This document shows, piece after piece, positions 43,057 to 52,222 of a DNA stretch of 64,000 nucleotides (position 1 is its first letter; each line of letters begins with the position of its first letter). Under the pieces are notes generated by a model. That model was not told where the DNA came from. It did no database searches and was given only the letters and a program-made list of their open reading frames with translations. Source of the stretch: Marinomonas posidonica_A (lineage in GTDB: Bacteria; Pseudomonadota; Gammaproteobacteria; Pseudomonadales; Marinomonadaceae); contig NZ_JBHZSP010000006.1 in NCBI RefSeq assembly GCF_043643765.1, positions 175,435-239,434 of the forward strand, given 5' to 3'. The position numbers were made by a program, and so were the translations under genes.

Positions 43057-43144
43057 TTCATATCTAATCCATGCCAGTGTAAGGGCATTTGTCACCTTGT
43101 TTGATTTACATCGTGGTAAATGCTTTCTTTGGGGGAAATTGGAT

Positions 43145-43163
43145 AATAATGATTGTCATTGTT
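43145..43163. promoter_or_regulatory. probable Fur box
   Basis: The core ATAATGATTGTCATTGT (43146-43162) matches 14 of 17 bases of the classic Fur consensus. It abuts and overlaps the -35 element of the peroxidase promoter by one base, the usual geometry for iron-dependent repression. Confidence 0.65.
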
Positions 43164-43191
43164 TTACTGATATTTGTCTTGGGTGTATTAT
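43163..43191 (+). promoter_or_regulatory. promoter of the di-haem peroxidase gene
   Basis: TTTACT (43163-43168) and TATTAT (43186-43191), spaced by exactly 17 bases, match four and five of six consensus bases. The start codon is 34 bases downstream. Confidence 0.6.
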
Positions 43192-43225
43192 GCCCTCACA
43201 ATGGAAACAGAGTGCTGAGTAGTCA

Positions 43226-44449
43226 ATGATATTGCGAATTTCTTTGGGCATCACCGCTGCTATTGTTTTGGCTGCTTGTGGCGAGTCAAATCAGGTTGCC
43301 AGTCAAACTAAAGCGGTAAATCACGCCAAAACGTCTCAGTCTCAGGCGTCAAACGAGTTACCAATTCCCCTAACCGATCCTAAAGCTTTGTTGGGATCGC
43401 AGTTGTTTTTTGATACCAACTTATCCAAAGAGCGAAATCAGTCTTGTGCGACCTGTCATGCGATTGCCACGGCGTTTGTCGATAAACGCTTAGATGCGGT
43501 TGGTGGGGCTGTTTCGTTGGGCAGTGATGGGCATTCAATGGGTGGGCGTAATACACCAGCGGCGGGTTATGCTGCCTTCTCTCCCGCTTTTCATAAAATG
43601 TCTAATGGCGAATACCGTGGTGGACAGTTCTTAGATGGTCGGGCTTCAGGGTTAGCGGAGCAGGCTCAAGGTCCATTTGTAAACCCTGTTGAAATGGCGT
43701 TGTCAGATGGCGATGCGGTGGTTCAGCGAGTGAAGGAAAACCCACAGTATCAGCAGACGTTCAATGCTTTGTATGGTGACGGGATATTGGATGACCCTAA
43801 AGCGGGTTATGATGCCATTGCTGACGCCATTGCCAGCTTTGAAAAAACCGAACTCTTTATGCCATTTGACTCGAAGTATGACAGGGCGTTACGCGGAGAG
43901 GTGAAATTAACGCCACAAGAAGAGTTAGGCAAAACTTTATTTTTCTCACAACAATTTACCAACTGCAATGCTTGCCACCAATTAAATAGTTCGCCATTTA
44001 ATTCGCAAGAGACGTTTACAAATTACGAATACAGAAACATTGGTGTGCCTGCTAATCCGGCTTTAGTGGCACATAGTGGCGGTGTGATTGATCGAGGGTT
44101 GTTGGATAATCCTGATATTCATGATCCTAAGCAGGCGGGTAAGTTCAAAGTCCCTTCTTTGCGAAACGTCGCGGTTACTGGGCCTTACATGCACAATGGG
44201 GTATTTAAAGATTTGCGTACTGTGGTGTTGTTCTATGACAAATATAACAACCCAACGCGCACAATTAACCCAGAAACAGGTAAACCTTGGGCAGAACCGG
44301 AAGTGTCTGAGAATATTGATTTTGTCGAATTGGAAAAAGGGCCTGCATTGCCCGATCAGCGAGTGGATGCCATTGTCGCTTTTCTGAAAACGCTAACAGA
44401 TCAGCGTTATGAGCCTTTATTGGATGATTCCGCTGCCGTAATCGATTAG
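43226..44449 (+). CDS. di-haem cytochrome c peroxidase family lipoprotein
   Basis: The 407-residue protein has a lipoprotein signal ending LAAC18 and two c-type haem sites, CATCH (74-78) and CNACH (247-251). The spacing fits the bacterial CcpA/MauG family, which reduces hydrogen peroxide or carries out haem-based oxidation in the periplasm. Later conserved parts include KVPSLRNVAVTGPYMHNG, with a conserved methionine/histidine region. The Fur box in its promoter suggests it rises when iron is scarce, an odd pattern for a two-haem enzyme. True peroxidase versus MauG-like oxidase is not settled. Confidence 0.9.
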   Translation: MILRISLGITAAIVLAACGESNQVASQTKAVNHAKTSQSQASNELPIPLTDPKALLGSQLFFDTNLSKERNQSCATCHAIATAFVDKRLDAVGGAVSLGSDGHSMGGRNTPAAGYAAFSPAFHKMSNGEYRGGQFLDGRASGLAEQAQGPFVNPVEMALSDGDAVVQRVKENPQYQQTFNALYGDGILDDPKAGYDAIADAIASFEKTELFMPFDSKYDRALRGEVKLTPQEELGKTLFFSQQFTNCNACHQLNSSPFNSQETFTNYEYRNIGVPANPALVAHSGGVIDRGLLDNPDIHDPKQAGKFKVPSLRNVAVTGPYMHNGVFKDLRTVVLFYDKYNNPTRTINPETGKPWAEPEVSENIDFVELEKGPALPDQRVDAIVAFLKTLTDQRYEPLLDDSAAVID

Positions 44450-44483
44450 CTTTTTATTTCACGTCCTCATTGTTTTCATTGAT

Positions 44484-44509
44484 AAAACTGGTCTGATGAC
44501 CAGTTTTTT
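44484..44509 (+). terminator. terminator after the peroxidase gene
   Basis: AAAACTGGTC and GACCAGTTTT form a 10-bp perfect stem around TGAT, followed by more T. Confidence 0.93.
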
Positions 44510-44551
44510 GTTTTCATGGATACTTTCTTTTTCCTAAGAAGGATATGAACG

Positions 44552-45604
44552 ATGAAATATGTGCCATTAGGCCGAACAGGTTTAGAGGTTTCAAGGGTCT
44601 GTCTAGGGACCATGACTTGGGGAACTCAAAACACGCAGGCGGACGCAGATGAGCAGATTGAATATGCGTTAGACAACGGCGTTAATTTTATGGACACGGC
44701 GGAAATGTATTCGGTTCCGCCGACACCAGAATCTTATGGTAAGACTGAAACGATTATTGGTGATTGGTTATCGCGACATCCTTCTAAGCGAGAGGATTTT
44801 GTACTGGCGACTAAAATAGCTGGGGCTGGATTGAAGTACGTTCGTGATGGCGGTCCGATTACTGGGCAGGCTGTAATTGAGGCGGTGGATGCGTCTTTGA
44901 AGCGTTTGCAGACGGATTACATCGATTTGTATCAGCTGCACTGGCCTAATCGTACATCTCCTCATTTTGCTAAGCACTTTCCGAATCACATTCGTTTCAC
45001 TGATGTGGATGGTGTTGAGCACTCCAATCAGATGTTGGATATCTTACAAGGCATTGAGGTGTGTATAAAAGCGGGCAAAATTCGCCACTTTGGTTTGTCT
45101 GATGATACTACGTGGGGCATTAATGAATATCTTCGTTTGAGTGAAAAGCATAATTTGCCAAGAGTGGCATCCATTCAAAATGAGTTCAGTCTATTGCATA
45201 CCAAAGATTGGCCATACTTGATTGAAAACTGTGTCCATGAAGATGTGGCTTATTTGCCATGGTCGCCCCTCGCCGCTGGAGCGTTAACGGGTAAATATCT
45301 TGGTGGTGCTCGCCCTGAAGGCAGTCGTTGGAGCTATGCACAACGGAATGGTATTTTTCGTGATACGCCGTTAGTGGATAAAGCTGTGTCGGCGTATTTG
45401 GATGTGGCTCATACTTATAATATGACGCCAGCGCAACTGGCATTGGCTTGGTGTGACCAAGTGGATGGTGTCACCTCGACCATCATAGGTGCTACTTCGT
45501 TAGATCAGTTGCAAGAAGATATGGCTGCCTTTGATATGATGCTTAGTGATCAGGCATTGAATGACATTATGACGGTCTTTAAAGAGTACCCCGTTCCTTT
45601 CTAA
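44552..45604 (+). CDS. tas: aldo/keto reductase (Tas-like)
   Basis: A 350-residue NADPH-dependent (beta/alpha)8 reductase. The N-terminus MKYVPLGRTGLEVSRVCLGTMTWG, the motif FMDTAEMYSVPPTPESYGKTE with the catalytic Asp/Tyr, the Lys in VLATKI and the YQLHWPNR loop match E. coli Tas (346 aa). Its physiological substrate is uncertain; Tas was found as a tyrosine-auxotrophy suppressor. It is monocistronic, with its own terminator at 45634. Confidence 0.85.
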   Translation: MKYVPLGRTGLEVSRVCLGTMTWGTQNTQADADEQIEYALDNGVNFMDTAEMYSVPPTPESYGKTETIIGDWLSRHPSKREDFVLATKIAGAGLKYVRDGGPITGQAVIEAVDASLKRLQTDYIDLYQLHWPNRTSPHFAKHFPNHIRFTDVDGVEHSNQMLDILQGIEVCIKAGKIRHFGLSDDTTWGINEYLRLSEKHNLPRVASIQNEFSLLHTKDWPYLIENCVHEDVAYLPWSPLAAGALTGKYLGGARPEGSRWSYAQRNGIFRDTPLVDKAVSAYLDVAHTYNMTPAQLALAWCDQVDGVTSTIIGATSLDQLQEDMAAFDMMLSDQALNDIMTVFKEYPVPF

Positions 45605-45633
45605 GGCTTTACTCTTTCTTTTGTGACTTATGA

Positions 45634-45667
45634 AAAGCTGGCCGCATTTTATGCGCCCGGCTTTTTT
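45634..45667 (+). terminator. terminator after the aldo/keto reductase gene
   Basis: A 14-bp stem with one mismatch (AAAGCTGGCCGCAT / ATGCGCCCGGCTTT) and a three-base loop, followed by TTT. Confidence 0.88.
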
Positions 45668-45702
45668 ATTGGCTGGTTTCACTAAAGCCCAACCAATAGG
45701 GC

Positions 45703-45735
45703 AAAAAAAACCGATGCCAAGCATCGGTTTTTTTT
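45703..45735. terminator. bidirectional terminator between the reductase and fusA2
   Basis: Eight A, a CCGATGC/GCATCGG stem with a three-base loop, then eight T; symmetric, so it can stop both converging transcripts. It is the second hairpin in this 147-base gap. Confidence 0.93.
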
Positions 45736-45751
45736 ATTCGCTCAAGAAAGA

Positions 45752-47836
45752 TTAGTCTTGGCTTTTCTTCTCTTTTTGCGCAGCAATAACAGTTTCTGCT
45801 ACGTTTGATGGACATGGTAGGTAGTGAGAGAACTCCATAGAGAACTGACCACGACCTGATGTCATTGTACGTAGTGTACTGATGTAACCAAACATTTCAG
45901 AAAGAGGAACGTCGGCTTTAATGCGAACGCCAGTTGCGCCTTTCTCTTGGTCTTTGATCATGCCGCGACGACGGTTCAAGTCACCGATTACGTCACCAAC
46001 GTGATCGTCTGGCGTGAATACGTCAACTTTCATGATAGGCTCGATCAACTGAGGACCAGCTTTCGGGATAGACTGACGGAAAGCGCCTTTAGCAGCGATT
46101 TCGAAGGCAATAGCAGAGGAGTCAACTGCGTGGAAGCCACCGTCGAACAGCTCAACTTCAACGTCTAGTACAGGGAAACCTGCTAGAACGCCTTCTTCCA
46201 TCATAGACTTAAAGCCTTTTTCGACTGCTGGGAAGAATTCTTTTGGTACGTTACCACCCACAACAGAAGAAGAGAATGTGAAGCCAGAACCTAGCTCACC
46301 TGGTTTGATGCGGTAATCGATCTTACCGAATTGACCAGAACCACCAGACTGTTTCTTGTGCGTGTAGGTATCTTCAACTTCTTTGGTGATGGTTTCACGG
46401 TAAGCAACCTGTGGTTGACCAACAACTAGGTCTACACCGTAAGTACGTTTCAAGATATCTACTTTGATATCTAGGTGAAGTTCACCCATACCTTTAAGAA
46501 TTGTTTCGCCAGAATCCTGGTCTGTTTCTACACGGAACGTTGGATCTTCAGCAACCATTTTACCGATTGCAATACCCATTTTCTCGTTACCACCTTTATC
46601 TTTAGGTGTCACAGAGATAGAGATAACTGGCTCTGGGAAAACCATGGCTTCAAGCGTACAAGGGTGCTTAGGATCACAAAGAGTGTGACCAGTTTGTACG
46701 TTTTTCATGCCTACGATTGCTAAGATATCACCAGCTTGTGCTGAACTGATTTCTTTGCGGTCATCCGCTTGCATCTCTACCATGCGGCCAACACGTTCGG
46801 TCTTACCTGTAAAACTATTAAGGATGGTGTCACCCTTATTGATCTTACCAGAGTAAACTCGTACGAATGTCAATGCGCCGAAACGGTCATCCATGATTTT
46901 AAACGCAAGTGCACGGAATGGTTCGCTAGCATCAACGATTGCTTTCTCACCGTTTGGATTACCTTCTTCATCAGTAAGATCCTGTGGGATAACATCTGTT
47001 GGGCTAGGTAGGTAATCAACAACAGCGTCAAGAAGAAGCTGCATGCCTTTGTTTTTGAAGGCAGAACCACAGTAAGTTGGGAAGAACGCAAGGTCACGAG
47101 TACCTTTACGAATACAGCGCTTAAGGTCTTCCAAAGATGGTTCTTCGCCTTCCATGTAAGACATCATTAGGTCGTCGTCTTGCTCAACCGCTGTTTCAAT
47201 CAAAGCTTCACGGTATTCTTCAACTTGGTCAACCATGTCAGCAGGAACGTCTTCAACTTTGTAGTTTTCAGGCTGTCCACTTTCGTCCCAGATGTAAGCT
47301 TTACGAGTAAGCAAATCAACAACACCAACGAATTCATCTTCAGTGCCGATTGGTAGAACCATAACTAGAGGTGTCGCACCAAGAACTTTTTTAACTTGCT
47401 CAACAACACGGTAAAAGCTTGCGCCTAGACGGTCTAGTTTGTTAACAAAGATCAAACGAGCAACTTCAGATTCGTTTGCGTAGCGCCAGTTTGTTTCTGA
47501 TTGTGGCTCAACACCACCAGAACCACAGAATACACCAACACCACCGTCAAGAACTTTAAGGGAACGGTATACTTCTACAGTGAAGTCAACGTGTCCAGGT
47601 GTGTCGATAACGTTGAAACGGTGGTCTTTCCAGAAACAACTAACCGCAGCAGACTGGATGGTAATACCACGCTCAGCTTCTTGTTCCATGAAGTCTGTAG
47701 TCGATTCACCTTCATGAACTTCACCGATTTTATGGATAATACCAGTAAGTTTAAGAATACGTTCTGTTGTGGTTGTTTTACCCGCGTCTACGTGGGCAAA
47801 AATACCGATGTTTCTGTATTTTGATAAGTCAGCCAT
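45752..47836 (-). CDS. fusA2: elongation factor G, second copy type (EF-G2)
   Basis: A 694-residue translational GTPase: G1 AHVDAGKTTTTE, G3 DTPGHVDF, G4 NKLDR, then domains II-V ending in a lysine-rich tail. The start MADLSKYRNIGIFAHVDAG and the stretch FCGSGGVEPQSETNWRYANES match the second EF-G of vibrios, not the str-operon FusA. No rpsL, rpsG or tuf gene adjoins it. In other bacteria EF-G paralogues have split translocation and ribosome-recycling roles; which applies here is unknown. A strong promoter with a palindromic spacer lies just upstream. Confidence 0.9.
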   Translation of the reverse strand: MADLSKYRNIGIFAHVDAGKTTTTERILKLTGIIHKIGEVHEGESTTDFMEQEAERGITIQSAAVSCFWKDHRFNVIDTPGHVDFTVEVYRSLKVLDGGVGVFCGSGGVEPQSETNWRYANESEVARLIFVNKLDRLGASFYRVVEQVKKVLGATPLVMVLPIGTEDEFVGVVDLLTRKAYIWDESGQPENYKVEDVPADMVDQVEEYREALIETAVEQDDDLMMSYMEGEEPSLEDLKRCIRKGTRDLAFFPTYCGSAFKNKGMQLLLDAVVDYLPSPTDVIPQDLTDEEGNPNGEKAIVDASEPFRALAFKIMDDRFGALTFVRVYSGKINKGDTILNSFTGKTERVGRMVEMQADDRKEISSAQAGDILAIVGMKNVQTGHTLCDPKHPCTLEAMVFPEPVISISVTPKDKGGNEKMGIAIGKMVAEDPTFRVETDQDSGETILKGMGELHLDIKVDILKRTYGVDLVVGQPQVAYRETITKEVEDTYTHKKQSGGSGQFGKIDYRIKPGELGSGFTFSSSVVGGNVPKEFFPAVEKGFKSMMEEGVLAGFPVLDVEVELFDGGFHAVDSSAIAFEIAAKGAFRQSIPKAGPQLIEPIMKVDVFTPDDHVGDVIGDLNRRRGMIKDQEKGATGVRIKADVPLSEMFGYISTLRTMTSGRGQFSMEFSHYLPCPSNVAETVIAAQKEKKSQD

Positions 47837-47875
47837 TACATTACTCTAAATAAGTGAGGACGAAATTTGCGCGTT

Positions 47876-47904
47876 ATTATACAAGACTTCTCGAGAAGAG
47901 TCAG
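47876..47904 (-). promoter_or_regulatory. fusA2 promoter with palindromic spacer
   Basis: On the minus strand, CTGACT (47899-47904) and a perfect TATAAT (47876-47881) are 17 bases apart. Twelve of the spacer bases (47887-47898) form the perfect palindrome CTTCTCGAGAAG, where a bound regulator would sit directly between the two elements. Confidence 0.65.
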
Positions 47905-48017
47905 GTATTTCGCGCTATTCTATTATATTTTGTGTGACTAAAGAAAGGGTTAGATTGAAGCAATTGATAATTGTTGGTTTCGTTTTTCTTTAGCCTAACA
48001 AAATGGCGCATTCGGGG

Positions 48018-49190
48018 TTAATCTCTTCTAAGTTTGTCGGAGATGGCAATGGGGGTTGGGTAATTGAGAATCACAACATAGGTTGAGAAAGCAAAGCTCA
48101 AAATTGCAGTCGCCTGAATAACATGAGAGGCCTCTTGTCCGAGCAGGCCAATGTTAGCGGCTAAATAAGCAATTAATAGCGAAAACTCACTCACTTGCCC
48201 AAGACGAAAACCGGCTTCCCAAGCTGTGTTTGAGTCTTCTTTCATACCTTTTAAAAGATAACGAAAGATGACGGGTTTAATGAGCATGGCGCCAATGGCT
48301 AAAATCAAAGCCGGTACGATAACGGCCCCTAGTAAGTCTAAATTGAAGCTGGCACCAATGGAGAAAAAGAAAAGTATTAAAAAGAAATCCCGTAAGGGTT
48401 TTAGATGGGTTGCTATGTATTGTGAAATAGGGCTTGTGGCTAAGCTCACGCCTGCAATGAATGCCCCCATCTCAGCAGACAGTCCTGCCGTCTCGGCGAG
48501 TACTGCCATGGATAAACACCAGCCGATGGACACGAGAAAAATGTATTCGTGAAAGCGATCAAATCGAGTGATCAATTTTAATAAAACGTATTTAACGAAT
48601 AAAAAAGACGCGCAGATTAAAATGGGCAAAGCAAAGAGAGGTTTCAAGTAGTTCATCACGCCGGCACTGTCATTGCCAGACATGCTATATAAGACGAGTA
48701 ATACCGCAATCGCAATTAGGTCCTGAAGCAGTAATAAGCCGACAACCAGTTCACCTGTATGTTTGTGGTGTAATACGGTCGTGGGCAACAGTTTGATGCA
48801 GACTATGGTGCTAGAGAACATCATAGCCACACCAATAATAAGGCTTTCGGTCTGGGTGTAGCCGCACAGGAAGGAAACCAGATAACCAAGCGCTGCGAAT
48901 ATGGCGGAACTTAAAAGTGCCACCCAGGATGCTTTCTTTAGCATATTAATAAGGTGGCTAGGTTGCATATCCAGCCCTAGTAAGAAAAGCAGAAAAATGA
49001 TGCCAATATGGCTCATTTCATCCATTAGTTTGGGTTCATTAATTAAAGATAGGGCAGAAGGCCCTAGTAGAATGCCGAGGGCAATGTAGGCAATGATCAT
49101 GGGTTGACGGGTGTACAGTGCGACTGAAGCAACGACTGCCGCTCCAGAAAAAATCAGAAAAAAGGAGTGAACAATCGAAACGTCAGCCAT
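48018..49190 (-). CDS. CPA2-family cation:proton antiporter
   Basis: The 390-residue membrane protein has about 11-12 hydrophobic segments and the CPA2 features IAYIALGILLGPSALSLI, LLLFLLGLDM, VGLLLLQDLIAIAVLL and AEMGAFIAGVSLA. It has no cytoplasmic RCK/TrkA-N domain, unlike full-length KefB or KefC, so gating by glutathione adducts is not expected. It probably exchanges Na+ or K+ for protons at the inner membrane. It is followed 180 bp on by fusA2, and preceded by the SH3 protein gene on the same strand, 14 bases away. Confidence 0.88.
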   Translation of the reverse strand: MADVSIVHSFFLIFSGAAVVASVALYTRQPMIIAYIALGILLGPSALSLINEPKLMDEMSHIGIIFLLFLLGLDMQPSHLINMLKKASWVALLSSAIFAALGYLVSFLCGYTQTESLIIGVAMMFSSTIVCIKLLPTTVLHHKHTGELVVGLLLLQDLIAIAVLLVLYSMSGNDSAGVMNYLKPLFALPILICASFLFVKYVLLKLITRFDRFHEYIFLVSIGWCLSMAVLAETAGLSAEMGAFIAGVSLATSPISQYIATHLKPLRDFFLILFFFSIGASFNLDLLGAVIVPALILAIGAMLIKPVIFRYLLKGMKEDSNTAWEAGFRLGQVSEFSLLIAYLAANIGLLGQEASHVIQATAILSFAFSTYVVILNYPTPIAISDKLRRD

Positions 49191-49204
49191 TTATGTATGC
49201 TCTC

Positions 49205-49870
49205 TTACCAGTTGCCGGTGCCTGCTTTTTTTCGTCTTAACAAGGGGAGAAGGGTACCAAGTAATAACCCTCCGAACAGTGTGGCAGCCCCTATCATGAA
49301 CCACTTTTGTTGGTGGCTATTTTGCAATTGCTGACTGGTTTGCTCGGCAATATTAGCTTGTTGCTTTAGGCTTTCTATCTGATACGTAACCGTGTCGTTT
49401 TGCGATACGATGATTTCTGCTTTTTCTGCAATAGAATGAACATCTTCTAATTGTGCTTTTAACGCTTGGTTTTCTTGTTGCAGTTCGGTTTGGGTGTTGA
49501 GTAATGCTTGGGCTTCTGCTTGGCTCTCTTTTAGCTCATTGTTGATGTTGTTTCGACGTTGAATGGCGGTGGTGAGGCGTTTTTGCAATTCCTCTAGTTG
49601 ATCACGGGTGACCATATCGTCGGATAGATAATAATCGGCTACCCAGCCTTCCGCTCCATTCGGTGTGCGTACTTTACTGTAGCCATTGGATTGCTCTAAC
49701 ACCTCCAATGGCGTGCCGCTTTTGATGCCTCGCTCGACAGCTCTGGTGCTATTGTCTTGTCCTTCTCGAATAGCCACAAACTGAATGTCGGAAACATATA
49801 CCGTCACCGCAGAAGCGGAAGCGGATAGAACACTGCCTACCAATAGGCTGATTAGGTGCATCTTTGTCAC
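49205..49870 (-). CDS. SH3-domain membrane protein (TIGR04211/YgiM type)
   Basis: The 221-residue protein has a signal peptide (residues 1-22), a bacterial SH3 domain (about 23-88) ending NGAEGWVADYYLS, a long coiled coil (about 90-185) and a C-terminal membrane helix followed by RRKK. The SH3 domain therefore faces the periplasm and may bind peptidoglycan. The start is GTG at 49870 with AGGA seven bases upstream; ATG at 49861 is the alternative. The exact role is not known. Confidence 0.85.
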   Translation of the reverse strand: MTKMHLISLLVGSVLSASASAVTVYVSDIQFVAIREGQDNSTRAVERGIKSGTPLEVLEQSNGYSKVRTPNGAEGWVADYYLSDDMVTRDQLEELQKRLTTAIQRRNNINNELKESQAEAQALLNTQTELQQENQALKAQLEDVHSIAEKAEIIVSQNDTVTYQIESLKQQANIAEQTSQQLQNSHQQKWFMIGAATLFGGLLLGTLLPLLRRKKAGTGNW

Positions 49871-49938
49871 GTGTTATTCCTTTCACAATGAATCGATCTT
49901 TTACAACGATAATCATGACTTAGGCAAGACGCAATAGA

Positions 49939-49962
49939 AAAAGGCCATCGAAATGGCCTTTT
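49939..49962 (-). terminator. terminator after the cysI-DUF934 unit
   Basis: AAAAGGCCAT and ATGGCCTTTT form a 10-bp stem around a 4-base loop, with five T following on the minus strand. Confidence 0.9.
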
Positions 49963-49987
49963 ATGTGACAAATAGTTAATGTGAGAG

Positions 49988-50464
49988 TTAGCGGCGTAAA
50001 AATATCGGTCTAGGATCTGCCACATCACCTTGGTAAGCGACTGAAAAAGGCTTATGCAGTAACAAGGCTTTTTCCAGATCCACTTCTTCGGCGAATTGAA
50101 AACTGTTGAAGCCGACACGCAATAAATAGCCTAATTGATCCGGAATGAAACCGCCCAGAGCACGTACTTCGCCTTGATAATTAAAACGTTCTCTTAACAG
50201 TCGTGCATAGCTGAATCCGCGACCATCAGCAAAAGCAGGAAAGTGGATCCCGATGACATCAAATTGGTTGAGGTCAATGCCTTCTAAGATTTCAGTGCCA
50301 TCACCAGCTTCCAGCCAGATGCCCGCTACTTTACCAATTGAATCTTTCTCTGCTAGCCAGCGTTGAGCCGCCACTATGCTGTTTTCATTAGCAGTGGTTT
50401 CTGCGTCTTGTTGCCATTCGTACTGATTGTCGACAATGGCGCCATCTTTAATTAGTTTTGGCAT
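49988..50464 (-). CDS. DUF934 protein, sulfite reductase-associated
   Basis: A 158-residue protein from the ATG at 50464, where GGAGG sits seven bases upstream; the frame extends to 50545 without need. The text KLIKDGAIVDNQYEW and GIHFPAFADGRGFSYARLLRER is typical of DUF934, a family nearly always next to CysI-type reductases. It has been annotated as an oxidoreductase or CysH-like accessory. It overlaps the cysI end by 17 bases, so translation is coupled. It probably assists sulfite reduction; its biochemistry is not defined. Confidence 0.85.
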   Translation of the reverse strand: MPKLIKDGAIVDNQYEWQQDAETTANENSIVAAQRWLAEKDSIGKVAGIWLEAGDGTEILEGIDLNQFDVIGIHFPAFADGRGFSYARLLRERFNYQGEVRALGGFIPDQLGYLLRVGFNSFQFAEEVDLEKALLLHKPFSVAYQGDVADPRPIFLRR

Positions 50465-52109
50465 AAGCGGCCTCCTTAAATGCAGCAATACCGATACGGC
50501 GGAAAGTGTCAATAAAACGTTCCTCAGCTGAGCGATTATCGACATAGACTTGCATCAGTTTTTGAATGACGCTGCTGATTTCTTCTTGTGCAAAAGAAGG
50601 GCCTAAGATTTTACCAATGCTGGCGTCGTGACCAGAAGCACCGCCAATAGAGACTTGATAAAACTCTTCGCCTTTCTTATCAACGCCTAGGATGCCGATG
50701 TTACCTACATGGTGGTGTCCACAGGCATTCATGCAGCCTGAAATGTTTAGATCGATATTGCCTAGGTCATACAGGTAGTCTAGATCACTGAAGGTGTCTT
50801 GAATTTGTGCTGCGATAGGAATGGACTTGGCATTAGCCAAAGCACAGAAGTCACCGCCTGGACAGCAAATCATATCAGTGAGTAAGCCAAGTGTTGGTGT
50901 TGCAAAGCCTGCTTCTTTTGCGGCTTCCCAAAGTTCAATCAATTGGTCTTGACGAACATCCGCTAGGACCAAGTTTTGTTCATGGCTGACACGCAATTCA
51001 CCGAAACTGAAGCGATCCGCAAGATCGGCGGCTTTTTCCATTTGCTCTGATGTTGCGTCGCCTGGTGCTTGTCCTGCTTTTTTCAGAGTGAGGGTAACGA
51101 TGCGGTAACCGGCTTGTTTATGTTCGAAGGTATTGCGCTCATACCAACGTGCAAAGCCAGCACTTTCTGCAAGCTTACTGCTTAGTTTAGCGGGTTGGTC
51201 GCTCAATGTTTGGTAAGCCGGTGCTGTGAAGAAAGACGCTAAACGCTCAAATTCGCTCATTGGCACGGTACTTTCTTTACCGCGAAGGTGCGCCCATTCC
51301 GCATCAACGCGGCGGCGAAATTCTTCGATGCCTAGTGCCTTTACTAAGATCTTGATACGGGCTTTGTATTTGTTGTCACGGCGACCTTGCTGATTGTAGA
51401 CACGGATAATGGCGTCAAGATACGTCAATAGATCTTCACGAGGAACAAATTCACTGATGGTAACGCCAACCATTGGAGTACGACCTAAGCCACCACCAAC
51501 AATGACTTTGAAGCCAATTTCGCCTGCGTCATTCTTTTTAATATGCAAACCAATGTCGTGTACTTGAGTGGCTGCACGGTCAGCGGACTCAGTGGCATTG
51601 ACGGCAATTTTAAATTTGCGCGGTAAGAACGCAAATTCAGGGTGGAAAGTAGACCACTGACGAATCAGCTCGCAATATGGGCGAGGATCAACCACTTCAT
51701 CCGAGATGACGCCAGCATACTGATCTGTGGTGGTGTTACGGATACAGTTACCACTGGTTTGTACCGCGTGCATTTGTACTTCAGCCAACTCAGCTAGAAT
51801 GTCTGGAACATCTTCTAGTTTCGGCCAGTTTAACTGTAGGTTCTGGCGGGTACTAAAGTGACCATAAGCTCGGTCATAACGACGACTGATGTCAGCCAGT
51901 TTACGAAGCTGAACACTAGACAGCATACCGTATGGGATGGCAATACGTAGCATCGGCGCATAGCGCTGCACATATAAACCATTTTGTAAGCGCAATGGCA
52001 GGAATTCCTGCTCGCTTAGTTCTTTGTTTAGATAGCGACGAGTTTGGTCGCGAAACTGGGCAACACGCTCTTCAACAAGCTGTTGGTCAATGGCGTCGTA
52101 TTGATACAT
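50448..52109 (-). CDS. cysI: nitrite/sulfite reductase haemoprotein (CysI type)
   Basis: This sirohaem / [4Fe-4S] enzyme of 553 residues, counted from the ATG at 52109, reduces sulfite to sulfide for cysteine synthesis. The cluster cysteines are in CCPGGDFC and GCMNACGHHHVGN, and the two half-repeats include HFSTRQNLQLNW and HEQNLVLADV. An upstream in-frame start (52157) would add a hydrophobic leader foreign to the family. It could also be an assimilatory nitrite reductase relative, but the DUF934 partner and nearby CysB favour sulfite. The gap upstream holds a 13-bp palindrome. Confidence 0.88.
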   Translation of the reverse strand: MYQYDAIDQQLVEERVAQFRDQTRRYLNKELSEQEFLPLRLQNGLYVQRYAPMLRIAIPYGMLSSVQLRKLADISRRYDRAYGHFSTRQNLQLNWPKLEDVPDILAELAEVQMHAVQTSGNCIRNTTTDQYAGVISDEVVDPRPYCELIRQWSTFHPEFAFLPRKFKIAVNATESADRAATQVHDIGLHIKKNDAGEIGFKVIVGGGLGRTPMVGVTISEFVPREDLLTYLDAIIRVYNQQGRRDNKYKARIKILVKALGIEEFRRRVDAEWAHLRGKESTVPMSEFERLASFFTAPAYQTLSDQPAKLSSKLAESAGFARWYERNTFEHKQAGYRIVTLTLKKAGQAPGDATSEQMEKAADLADRFSFGELRVSHEQNLVLADVRQDQLIELWEAAKEAGFATPTLGLLTDMICCPGGDFCALANAKSIPIAAQIQDTFSDLDYLYDLGNIDLNISGCMNACGHHHVGNIGILGVDKKGEEFYQVSIGGASGHDASIGKILGPSFAQEEISSVIQKLMQVYVDNRSAEERFIDTFRRIGIAAFKEAAYAKTN

Positions 52110-52209
52110 ATTGAATTGAACCGTGATTAATAAAATTAAGTAAGCGAATACTAGCAAAAACTCTTTATTCTAAAAATGAATATTTATCTATATCTTTAGG
52201 GGTTTTCCT

Positions 52210-52222
52210 AATAAGGCTTATT
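52210..52222. promoter_or_regulatory. palindrome between cysI and nfuA
   Basis: AATAAG-G-CTTATT is a perfect 13-bp dyad in the 269-bp divergent gap, 101 bases from the cysI start. LysR-type proteins bind short dyads in such places, so CysB is a natural candidate. That is inference. Confidence 0.4.
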
